Below, piece after piece: positions 17,079 to 25,601 of a stretch of DNA of 64,000 nucleotides. A program made the translations under genes and the position numbers. Origin of the DNA: Splendidivirga corallicola (GTDB lineage: Bacteria; Bacteroidota; Bacteroidia; Cytophagales; Cyclobacteriaceae); NCBI GenBank assembly GCA_030442035.1, contig JAUJEA010000003.1, positions 558,001 through 622,000 of the forward strand, given 5' to 3'. The notes under the pieces are model-generated. The model was given only the letters and a program-made list of their open reading frames with translations, ran no database searches and was not told where the DNA came from. The stretch's first letter is position 1. Every line of letters begins with the position of its first letter.

Positions 17079-17735
17079 ATGGCAAACGGTGCGGTGATCC
17101 CCATGGTAATTGATAACAATGGAAGCAGTGAAAGGGCCTATGATATCTATAGTCTTCTCTTAAAGGAACGTATTATTATTTTGGGTACTACCATTGATGA
17201 AAACATTGCTAATGTCATCGTGGCTCAGTTACTTTATCTGAACAGTCAGGACTCAAAGCGTCAAATTGATCTATACATTAATTCTCCGGGTGGCAGCGTT
17301 TACGCAGGGTTGGCCATTTACGATACCATGCAAATGATCTCCGCACCGGTTTCAACAGTATGCATGGGATTCTCGGGTAGTATGGGCACCGCATTGTTGA
17401 CCTTAGGACAAGAAGGAAAACGATACGCCCTTCCAACTTCCACCATTCATATGCATCCCACCGGCGGAGGAAGCAAAGGTTACACCGAAGATGTCAGAAT
17501 AGCTACCCATGAACAAGAGCGCCTGCAAACACAACTTTTTCACCTGATAGGAAAACGAACCGGACATACCTGGAAGGAAATTGAAGCGTTTTTCTTACGA
17601 GATAAATTCCTAAATGCACTGGAGGCAAAGGAATATGGCCTCATTGATGAAGTGTTAGGTGATACCAGCGATCTCATTAAACTAAACAAAGAAGAGCATG
17701 ATGTTATCTTTCATGGAAAGGGCAACATGAATTAG
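17079..17735 (+). CDS. clpP: ClpP-like serine protease subunit
   Basis: The catalytic triad is intact. Counting from the alternative ATG at 17025, it is Ser119 (GFSGSMG), His144 (TIHMHP) and Asp193 (FLRDKF); the spacings of 25 and 49 equal those of E. coli ClpP. I prefer the ATG at 17079 because MANGAVIPMVID matches the usual mature N-terminus and avoids a 44-base overlap; the product is then 218 residues. It would form the tetradecameric chamber used with ClpX or ClpA/C. The GFSGSMG and IHMHP variants differ from the usual GQAASMG and IHQP, so this is probably an accessory paralogue. It follows the sigma and anti-sigma-like genes. Confidence 0.9.
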   Translation: MANGAVIPMVIDNNGSSERAYDIYSLLLKERIIILGTTIDENIANVIVAQLLYLNSQDSKRQIDLYINSPGGSVYAGLAIYDTMQMISAPVSTVCMGFSGSMGTALLTLGQEGKRYALPTSTIHMHPTGGGSKGYTEDVRIATHEQERLQTQLFHLIGKRTGHTWKEIEAFFLRDKFLNALEAKEYGLIDEVLGDTSDLIKLNKEEHDVIFHGKGNMN

Positions 17736-17737
17736 AT

Positions 17738-18964
17738 ATTGTGTTGTGAGTACAATATATCGTCCCGATGGGACTGGATATTATTAACTAAATATATACT
17801 ATAAGGATTATATGCCTACGGCATTGTAAAATGTCAATAGACAATGTAACAAGGATTCCCCAATCTATCATTGGATATTACAGCTTCCATTTCAAAAGGT
17901 ATTAACCATTATGCTATTTTTTAAAGGTCAATCTAGATAAACTTATTCAAGTGATTGGTTCTGCGTGGATCAATAGTAAAGAAAGTAAGAAAGGTTTTAC
18001 AACTAGCGTTCCATTTCGATTCCCTGTAAAAATCAACCTATGAATTTGCAATCCAGTATTCCTAATACCACCATGTCCTGTAAGGACTAAATATATTTAG
18101 AAAAATTTGCCTGTGGAACTTTGTGCCGTAGGTACAACATATCATCTCCATTGGACTAGATATTATTAATCAACATGCTATAAAGATTATATGCCTACAG
18201 CATAGAAGAATAGCAGTAAACCTTATACAAGAATCTTTCAATCTATCATCAGCTATTGTAGCTTCCATTTCAAAAGGTATTAATCATCATGCCATTTTTA
18301 AAGGTTAATCTTTGATATGAACTTATTTAAATGATCGTTTTACCTAGATGATGGTAAGGAAAACGAGAAGGGCTTGATGATGAACATTCCATTTTGATTT
18401 CTCCGAGGAATCAATCTATAAATTTACAATCCGTTATTTCCAATACTATCATGTCCTGTAAGGACTAAATATATCTAGAAAAATTTGCCTGTGGAACTTT
18501 GTGTCGTAGGTACAACATATCATCTCCATTGGACTAGATATTATTAATCAATATGCTATAAAGATTATATGCCTACAGCATAGAAGAACAGCAGTAAACC
18601 TTATACAAGAACCTTTCAATCTATCATCAGCTATTGTAGCTTCCATTTCAAAAGGTATTAATCATCATGTCATTTTTAAAGGTTAATCTTTGATATGAAC
18701 TTATGTAAATGATCGTTTTACCTGGATGATGGTAAGGAAAACAAGAAGGGCTTGATGATGCACATCCCATTTTGATTTCTCCGAGGAATCAATCTATAAA
18801 TTTACAATCCGATATTTCCAATACTATCATGTCCTGTAAGGACTAAATATTGTTAGAAAATTTCCTCGAAGAACTTTGTGCCGTAGGTACAACATATTGT
18901 CCTGATGAAGCTGAATACTATTGGTGGCATTGTTCTATAAAGATTAAATACCTATGGCATTTTT
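17738..18964. repeat. Non-coding tandem array, about 378-bp units made of small hairpins
   Basis: Three full units and a fragment begin near 17750, 18132, 18510 and 18887. The GTCCTGTAAGGAC hairpin recurs at 18075, 18453 and 18831, exactly 378 bases apart. Each unit holds the same series of 5-base-arm, 3-base-loop hairpins: one ending in GTACAA, GTCCCGATGGGAC (17762-17774), ATGCCTACGGCAT (17812-17824) and GTCCTGTAAGGAC. Units 2 and 3 are nearly identical, while units 1 and 4 are diverged. No open frame is supported. The array starts just after the clpP stop. The remaining 18965-19228 holds nothing recognisable besides a CAACTTAAATAC motif. Confidence 0.9.
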
Positions 18965-19228
18965 AAATTCCCTAAAAGGGTATCATAGAAGTTATGTTTG
19001 AACTAATCTTCACAAATTTCAACTTAAATACTTCAACACTTTAACACAATTCTACCTCCCTCCCCAACCTAGAAGGTCTATCAGTTGAAAGCGATCCACA
19101 ACTATCTGTTTTTTTATTTCTCAATTGCTTATTTTAGCCATGCCTGAAAAGTCAAGGCATTTGTTTTTATAAGCTCAGACAAGTAATCTGTCAACAACCC
19201 GGTATGAACACGTAAACCCTGATAATCT

Positions 19229-20848
19229 ATGTTGTCCAAAAAAGAGCAGCATGCGTTAAGAAGTAATTTGTTCCGCCATCTGGATGGCATCGGAACTACC
19301 CCAACAGCATTTGCACTTCATGAGAAAGGTGTCCTCCGCTATTTATTGGATAAAAAAGAGGTTCCCCTTGAGGAACTTACCTCGACCTTCAGTGCCAATG
19401 AGGGATATCTGAATGTTGCACTAAGGATCTTATGTTCACAAGGTTGGCTCAAGCAGGCACTGGACAATAAAACGGATACAATCCAATATGGCATCACCGA
19501 CATTAGTGAATTTGCTTTTGAGCATGTTCATCTGTACAAGGATGTAGTGCATCTATTGAAATTTTCCGAACAATTCCATCCAAGGAAATTTCAGGTAGAA
19601 CCATTCAGAGTACTGGAAGGGATCTTTAAAAATTTTAAGGAAGATTACGGCATTAAATTTTCCCAGGATGAAAAAGAACAAATCGTTCAAAAGCAGATAC
19701 TCAAACATATCGAAGGTGTTATCGTAGGACCAACTGTGGTACATTTGGGGATGAGCGGCATGTTCCATAAATACTTCATGGAAGCACGCTTCAAACCGGA
19801 GGAGTTCCATAAAGATCCGGATAGTTTCAGAAGACTGCTGGATATATTTGCTCACCTTGGCTGGTTTCTTGAGAAAAATGAAACATACGAGTTTACAGAG
19901 AAGGGATTGTTTTATGCCAAAAGAGCTAGCGCCTACGGCGTAACCGTGTCCTATATCCCAACTTTTAGAAAACTTGATGAATTGATATTCGGCAATCCGA
20001 CAATACTCAAAGAAGCCGGAAAGGAAGGGCCTGAAAAACATGTTGACAGGGCCATGAATGTCTGGGGAAGTGGTGGGGCGCACTCAGGTTATTTCAAGGT
20101 TGTGGATGAAATAATCGTTGAATTGTTCAACAAACCGATTGAAGAACAACCCAAGGGCATATTGGATATGGGCTGTGGTAATGGTGCCTTCATTCAACAT
20201 TTGTTTGATGTCATTGAACAGCAAACACTCCGGGGTAAAATGCTAGAGGAGTACCCTTTAATATTGGTTGGAGCTGATTACAATGAAACGGCACTTAAAA
20301 TTACCAAAGCCAATCTTATCCAGGCCGATATATGGGCTAAAGTGATATGGGGTGATATCGGTAGACCGGACCTATTGGCCCAGGATCTGCAGGAAAGATA
20401 TGGTGTTGAACTGGTGGACCTTTTAAATGTCAGAACCTTTCTGGATCACAACAGGATATGGGAAGCACCAAAGCATATAAATAAATCAAGGATAAGTAAT
20501 TCTACAGGTGCCTTCGCTTTTGAAGGTAGACGGATCAACAATAACCTGGTTGAAGATTCTCTTTTGGAGCATTTCAGGAAATGGGCACCCTTCGTCTCGA
20601 AATTTGGATTGCTTGTGATAGAATTGCATACTGTTCCTCCGGAATTGGTAGCAAACAATTTGGGCAGAACCGCTGCCACCGCCTATGATGCCACACACGG
20701 ATACTCTGATCAATACATCGTTGAAGTGGATGTGTTCACAAAAATAATGGCTGAAGCAGGATTATATCCGGATCAGGAGAAGTTCAAGAAATTTCCAAAC
20801 TCCGATTTGGCCACAGTGACCATCAATCTCTTCAAAGGCACGAACTGA
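19229..20848 (+). CDS. AprA-like class I SAM-dependent methyltransferase
   Basis: The 539-residue protein has an N-terminal winged-helix part (FRHLDGIGTTPTAFALHEKG), a second winged-helix-like segment at about 195-235, and a Rossmann methyltransferase core with SAM motif I at about 310-320 (ILDMGCGNGAF) followed by VGADYNETALKITKANL. The N-terminus resembles AprA-type methyltransferases found in polyketide assembly lines and as stand-alone proteins. The methyl acceptor is unknown. No polyketide synthase or carrier protein gene is near. It is transcribed alone and ends at a hairpin (20873-20896). Confidence 0.75.
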   Translation: MLSKKEQHALRSNLFRHLDGIGTTPTAFALHEKGVLRYLLDKKEVPLEELTSTFSANEGYLNVALRILCSQGWLKQALDNKTDTIQYGITDISEFAFEHVHLYKDVVHLLKFSEQFHPRKFQVEPFRVLEGIFKNFKEDYGIKFSQDEKEQIVQKQILKHIEGVIVGPTVVHLGMSGMFHKYFMEARFKPEEFHKDPDSFRRLLDIFAHLGWFLEKNETYEFTEKGLFYAKRASAYGVTVSYIPTFRKLDELIFGNPTILKEAGKEGPEKHVDRAMNVWGSGGAHSGYFKVVDEIIVELFNKPIEEQPKGILDMGCGNGAFIQHLFDVIEQQTLRGKMLEEYPLILVGADYNETALKITKANLIQADIWAKVIWGDIGRPDLLAQDLQERYGVELVDLLNVRTFLDHNRIWEAPKHINKSRISNSTGAFAFEGRRINNNLVEDSLLEHFRKWAPFVSKFGLLVIELHTVPPELVANNLGRTAATAYDATHGYSDQYIVEVDVFTKIMAEAGLYPDQEKFKKFPNSDLATVTINLFKGTN

Positions 20849-21245
20849 TTCTATATGAAAACTGATTGTTAAAAGGCCTTCCGGATTGGAAGGCTTAGAC
20901 ACACCGTAATCAAAATTTTTCATGTAATACCACATTGTTGAGACTCCATAATCTGGCAAGCAGAATAATCCACTAATGTAAAGCTGGCTCAATACAAAAT
21001 AACTTTTCATTGGTATAATGATCAAGTATCTCCTTTTCCATTACGCTCCAGTTTTTTTGACTAAATCCAAAAAAGAATTGAAATAGGACAATTAGGCCAT
21101 CTGCCATGCTAAAATCAATGGAGGAATAGATAAAATAGTGTGAGTAACGATTTACTCATTTGGCTAGCTTTAATTTAAAAGATTACCGGTAATTAGGCGC
21201 GCTGTCTCTCAGCTGGCTTGTAATTTTTAACTAAAACCCAAAGCA
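20849..21245. other. Intergenic region after the methyltransferase gene, with hairpin
   Basis: AAGGCCTTCC and GGAAGGCTT form a stem at 20873-20896 just after the methyltransferase stop; it may act as a terminator although it lacks a T run. The remainder up to 21245 contains no supported gene and no clear promoter consensus. Confidence 0.45.
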
Positions 21246-22532
21246 ATGACAAATTTAGTTACAAGAGCAAGCGTTGTGATATGCCTATTGTTATTTTTTC
21301 AGGGCCACACAATGGCACAGCACGATAATCCTTGTCGTGCCGATGAAGTAAATTTAAGGATGGACAAATTACGGAACAGCAGAAAGGCTGTTGTACCTCG
21401 TGTCCAAATGCAAAAAACCAGTGACACTAATGCCACACTGGCTACCACACAGTATGTTATCCCTACCGTAGTACATGTTTTCGGAACCAATTTCGCCGGT
21501 TGGCCCGTGAATGACAACATTATCCAAACGGCACTTGAGGAGGTGAACAAAGATTTCAAAGGACTAAATACCGACTTCAACGATGTGGTTCCGGCTTTTG
21601 CTCCATTACGTGCCACGATGGATCTCGAGTTCAGGTTGGCCACCATCGATCCCAATGGGAATCCTACCACCGGAATAATTTATCATCCGGATGTAGGCTG
21701 TGGTTTGGGAAATGCTGCTTTTGACACCAGGATCTCCGATCATGCCTGGGACAACTATAAGTACTGCAACGTTTACATTTCTTTGGACCTCCATTGTGAA
21801 GGAAGCTTCAATTCCGGAGTAGCCTGGCTGCCGGATGTTTCTATGAGTAATGCCAATACCGCACGTGTAGTGTATAACGGAAGATACTTGTGGGGCAACG
21901 ACCTTGACAGTGAGTTCCAGGCTACACTCACACATGAATTCGGTCATTGGCTCGGATTGCATCATACTTTCCGGGGTAACTGTAGCGATACCGATTTTGC
22001 CTTCGGTGGTGGTTCTGAGCGTCCGGACGCAGCAAGCTGGGATGACACACCTGCCACACTTTCCAACACGTCCGGCTGTAGCAATGCGGAAAGGTGTGCA
22101 GGAGCCGGACAAGTGAATGTATCAAATTATATGGATTACAGTGATTGTCGGAGAATGTACACGGCAGGTCAGGTACAGGTCATGACATGGCACCTGGAAA
22201 ATCATCCCGGCAGACAGGTACTTTGGCAGGAATCAAATCTGATTGCCACGGGAACTTCAGACGGTCCGGCAGATACGGAACCTCCAACAGCTCCGACAGG
22301 TTTAACTGCAACCGTACTTAAATCCTACGGGATGGTATTAAACTGGACTGCTTCAACAGATAATGTTGGTGTAGTTGGATATAACATCTATGACGGAGCC
22401 ACGAAAATAGCGAGCTCAAACACCAACAGTGTTATTCTCTCGGAATTGTCAGCGAATACCAGCTTTTCACCACCTAGGAGGGGTGGCCCGCCAAAATACC
22501 GGGGCGAGGGTAGGCCCTGCGGGAGGAAGTGA
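21246..22532 (+). pseudogene. M43-type zinc metalloprotease, C-terminus replaced by an interspersed repeat
   Basis: An exported protease with a signal peptide ending near TMAQ. The zinc site HEFGHWLGLHH gives ligands H230, H234 and H240 with catalytic E231. The Met-turn region is NYMDYSDCRRMYT, as in pappalysin/ulilysin-type M43 enzymes. An Fn3 domain starts at about residue 342 (PPTAPTGLTATV) but breaks off: from about residue 407 the frame reads through repeat copy B (SPPRRGGPPKYRG) and stops. The rest of the Fn3 domain and any type IX secretion tail are missing. The catalytic domain looks complete, so residual activity is possible, but secretion may fail. Confidence 0.82.
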
Positions 22533-22590
22533 TTATTTTGGCTTGATTTTTCTTTGCTTCGTTTCTTTTTATCAAGAAAAAGAAATGAAG
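22466..22590. repeat. Interspersed repeat, well-preserved copy B
   Basis: A GC-rich block (CCACCTAGGAGGGGTGG hairpin, then GGCCCGCCAAAATACCGG, then a segment ending TGCGGGAGG) is followed by a T-rich segment and a 9-base-arm TTTCTTTTT / AAAAAGAAA hairpin. It interrupts the metalloprotease reading frame. A diverged copy lies at 10588-10708. Its composition is unlike the surrounding DNA. It encodes no transposase, so if mobile it would need one in trans. Confidence 0.7.
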
Positions 22591-22724
22591 ACTGAAGCTG
22601 AATCGAGCTCAACAGCATATAGTTAAGCAGAAGTGCCTCTATATAATTGTCAAACAGGCAATATCCCCCATCACCGTAACTTAACGAGCCTGCACTAATA
22701 AGTTCATAACTTGAAATAATGTTT

Positions 22725-24899
22725 CTAACTTTCAAGTACTTCACGAACCTTTTCGGGCGTAAATGGTAAATGCTGTAATCTTTTACCTGTTAAGGAAGCA
22801 AATGCATTGGCTATAGCGCCTCCAACCCATGGCAGGCCTGCTTCACCGATACCAGAGGGAGGTTCCTGCGATTCGATAATTTTTACTTCGATGCTTTCAG
22901 GCGCATCAGCCATTCGAAGCAAAGGATAATCATGGAAATTTGACTCCTGTACTATTCCATTTTTGAATGTAATACTTTCATTGAGGATACTGCTCATACC
23001 AAAAATGATTGCTCCTTCCATTTGAGCTACAGCATTATCAGGCTGTACTACAATCCCCGCATCAAGTGCTGCCCATATTCTGTGGACCTTGATTTTACTA
23101 CTGACTTTGTCAATGGAAATTTCACATACTCCTGCTACCAATGAGCCGCTACGCTCTCCAAAAGCAATGCCCTTGGCTTTACCATTGGAAGACTTCTTAT
23201 CCCAATCAGCCATATCAGCTGCCGTCTGGAGTACTTTGAGGGCCCTGGGGAAATCCTTCATTAAATTCTTACGGAAGGTAACAGGATCAAGCTTCTGGTC
23301 GGCGGCTATTTCATCTATGAATGATTCGATGGCAAATTTGTTGGGCCCATGGCCTACTGCGCGCCAATGCTTGGTACGGACACCGTGATCTACTCCGATG
23401 ACCTGAATTTTTTGGTTAGGAAAGGAATAATAATTGGTAGATGCCCCGGTAGCAAGCAACCTGCCTCCGGTTCCTACAACATCATGTTGCCAGGCAATGA
23501 CATTTCCTCTTTTATCAACACCAGCTTGCATTCTTTGCAATGACATAGGCCGAAACGCACCGTATTGCAAATCATCTTCACGTGTCCAAATTAATTTTAG
23601 AGGACGCTTAACAGCCTTGGCCAGGAGGGCAGCCTCTGAAACATAGTCAGACATGGAACGCCTTCCAAATCCACCGCCAAGATAACAGCAATGTAGTTTA
23701 ACCTTTGATGTTTTCAGGCCAAGCGCATTGGCTGCAGCTGACCTTGCACCTGCAGGGCCCTGGGTACCAACCCAAACATCAGCGCTAGCGCCATCCTCAG
23801 CAATCGAAACCACAGCATTTAAGGGTTCCATTTGCGCATGATAAACGTAATCATTTTTATAATCGTACGTGTAGGTCTTGGAGGCTGACACCAATCCGTC
23901 ATCAACATTTCCCTTGTCAACAATTACATTTCCTCTTTGATTTCGATCACTGGCAATTTTTTCATAATCCGCATAGGCCGTGCTGCTGTTGTGTGTTTCA
24001 GCTTTCTCTCTACTGCTCCATTTTATTTCCAATTTCTTCCTGGTATCAATAGCAAGTTCAATAGATTCCGCTACGATACCAATGCCATGTTTCAAGGCAA
24101 CAACATCAACAATACCCGGAATTTCCTTAATGATATTTTCATTCAATATACTCGGCTTTGAACCATGGACAGGGCTTCTTGATATCACTGCATAAACCAT
24201 ATCCGGCAGCTTCACATCCATGGAATATTGAGCACTTCCATCAACCTTAGCTGGCACATCATATCTTGGCAGATACTTTCCGATCGATTGAAAATCCTCC
24301 GGTGACTTCAATTGATCTTCGGGGATCTCAGGAATCTGAGCTGGAACTGTAGCAAATGTGGCAATTTCTCCGTAGGAAATTTTTCTATTGCTGGCATCGT
24401 GAATCACAAAACCAGACGATGTTCTTAGTTGATCCAGTGGCACATCCCATTTCTGAGAGACATTATGAAGCAAAACATATCTTACCTGAGCACCGGCATG
24501 ACGTAAGTTGTCATAGTATCCACTTACTGTATAGCTTCCGACGGTTAGCATGGTGCCCCCTCTGCTTCTCCCCCTGCCCCAACTTCTGCCATAGATACCT
24601 GGTTCAATGGGTGAATAGTCAATGTTGACTTTCGACCAATCGGCATCCATTTCCTCTGCCACCAACACAGCCAGGGCAGTCATAGAACCTTGACCCATTT
24701 CAGCAGCAGGATTGAAGATCGTTATTTGTCCGGTGGTATCTAAATGAACCCAGGCGGTTATTTGTTTTTCCTGTGACTTCTCATTTTCCTTGGCAAAAGC
24801 GAATTTGGAGAAGAGTCCATAACCGGCAATGGCAAAGGTAATCCCTCCGGTTGCCTTCATAAATTTTCTTCTGGATATCTTTCCTTTTTGCGTTTCCAC
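22725..24899 (-). CDS. Molybdopterin-binding subunit of a xanthine-dehydrogenase-family hydroxylase
   Basis: The 724-residue protein starts with a twin-arginine signal (SRRKFMKATGG plus a hydrophobic stretch), so it is exported folded to the periplasm. Its length, the N-terminal AAEMGQGSMTALAVLVAEEM segment, the GGGFGRRSMSDYV Moco-binding motif and the C-terminal GIGEAGLPWVGGAIANA match IorB-type (isoquinoline 1-oxidoreductase-like) or aldehyde dehydrogenase large subunits. It hydroxylates an aldehyde or N-heterocycle and passes electrons to the Fe-S subunit encoded 3 bases upstream. The substrate is not deducible. No FAD subunit gene is present, as in IorAB, where a cytochrome accepts electrons. 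Confidence 0.9.
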   Translation of the reverse strand: METQKGKISRRKFMKATGGITFAIAGYGLFSKFAFAKENEKSQEKQITAWVHLDTTGQITIFNPAAEMGQGSMTALAVLVAEEMDADWSKVNIDYSPIEPGIYGRSWGRGRSRGGTMLTVGSYTVSGYYDNLRHAGAQVRYVLLHNVSQKWDVPLDQLRTSSGFVIHDASNRKISYGEIATFATVPAQIPEIPEDQLKSPEDFQSIGKYLPRYDVPAKVDGSAQYSMDVKLPDMVYAVISRSPVHGSKPSILNENIIKEIPGIVDVVALKHGIGIVAESIELAIDTRKKLEIKWSSREKAETHNSSTAYADYEKIASDRNQRGNVIVDKGNVDDGLVSASKTYTYDYKNDYVYHAQMEPLNAVVSIAEDGASADVWVGTQGPAGARSAAANALGLKTSKVKLHCCYLGGGFGRRSMSDYVSEAALLAKAVKRPLKLIWTREDDLQYGAFRPMSLQRMQAGVDKRGNVIAWQHDVVGTGGRLLATGASTNYYSFPNQKIQVIGVDHGVRTKHWRAVGHGPNKFAIESFIDEIAADQKLDPVTFRKNLMKDFPRALKVLQTAADMADWDKKSSNGKAKGIAFGERSGSLVAGVCEISIDKVSSKIKVHRIWAALDAGIVVQPDNAVAQMEGAIIFGMSSILNESITFKNGIVQESNFHDYPLLRMADAPESIEVKIIESQEPPSGIGEAGLPWVGGAIANAFASLTGKRLQHLPFTPEKVREVLES

Positions 24900-24902
24900 G
24901 GT

Positions 24903-25367
24903 TTATCCTTCTAAGGTGGCTCTCTCAATGGCTTTAATGATTCTGACATAGGTTCCACACCTACAGATGACCCCATTCATATGGGTAATAATCTCTTCTC
25001 GTGAAGGCTTTTTATTTTTCTCCAATAAAGCTACTGCCTGCATAATTTGCCCCGATTGACAATAGCCGCATTGAGGTACCTGCTCTGCTATCCAGGCTTT
25101 CTGAAGCGGATGAGAATTGTCTTCCGATATTCCTTCAATCGTTGTGATTTCCGAGCCTTCAGCAGCGCTTACCGGAAGTACACATGAGCGCACCGGATTT
25201 CCATTGAGGTGGATCGTACACGCTCCGCATTGAGCAACACCACAGCCAAATTTTGTCCCCATCAATCCAATATGTTCTCTAATTACCCATAACAGAGGCG
25301 TATTGGATTCAACTTCAACCCTATGCTTTTGACCGTTCACATGAATTACAAATGTTGATTTATCCAT
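24903..25367 (-). CDS. Two-[2Fe-2S] subunit of the molybdenum hydroxylase
   Basis: The 154-residue protein has the plant-ferredoxin-like cluster ligands C42, C47, C50 and C62 ([11 protein letters not shown]...SC) and the second, helical cluster ligands C100, C103, C135 and C137 (CGYCQSG and CRCG). Order, spacing and length match IorA-type small subunits of the xanthine dehydrogenase family. It transfers electrons from the molybdenum site. It has no signal of its own and would be co-exported with the twin-arginine partner encoded just downstream on the same strand. Confidence 0.92.
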   Translation of the reverse strand: MDKSTFVIHVNGQKHRVEVESNTPLLWVIREHIGLMGTKFGCGVAQCGACTIHLNGNPVRSCVLPVSAAEGSEITTIEGISEDNSHPLQKAWIAEQVPQCGYCQSGQIMQAVALLEKNKKPSREEIITHMNGVICRCGTYVRIIKAIERATLEG

Positions 25368-25522
25368 CAGTCTAGAATTTATCTTGTTGTGAAGAGGAAC
25401 TTTATAGAAAGTTAGTAAAACATTCTGATGAAAATCTAAAGAAATGACCTTTTAGATGGTGATTTTTAAAAAAATGACAAAAAATTCATGGGTACACAAT
25501 GAGGTTCTATTTTAAAATGAAA

Positions 25523-25569
25523 ATCCCTTTAACTCTTCCAGGTTTATGACTTGAAACAGTTAAAGGGAT
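25523..25569 (-). terminator. Intrinsic terminator of the PadR-permease operon
   Basis: ATCCCTTTAACT and AGTTAAAGGGAT form a 12-base perfect stem; read on the minus strand it is followed by TTTTCATTTT. It lies 33 bases downstream of the permease stop. Confidence 0.7.
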
Positions 25570-25601
25570 CCGCTTATTATGAAGTTTAAAGATCGTTTAT
25601 G

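Noticed and set aside
17738-18964. CRISPR array
   Set aside because: The unit is 378 bases and spacers are not unique; hairpins repeat within every unit, and no cas gene is near.
21606-22112. Minus-strand ORF of 168 residues within the protease
   Set aside because: It is a shadow of the M43 coding frame; the plus strand has a signal peptide and a zinc motif.
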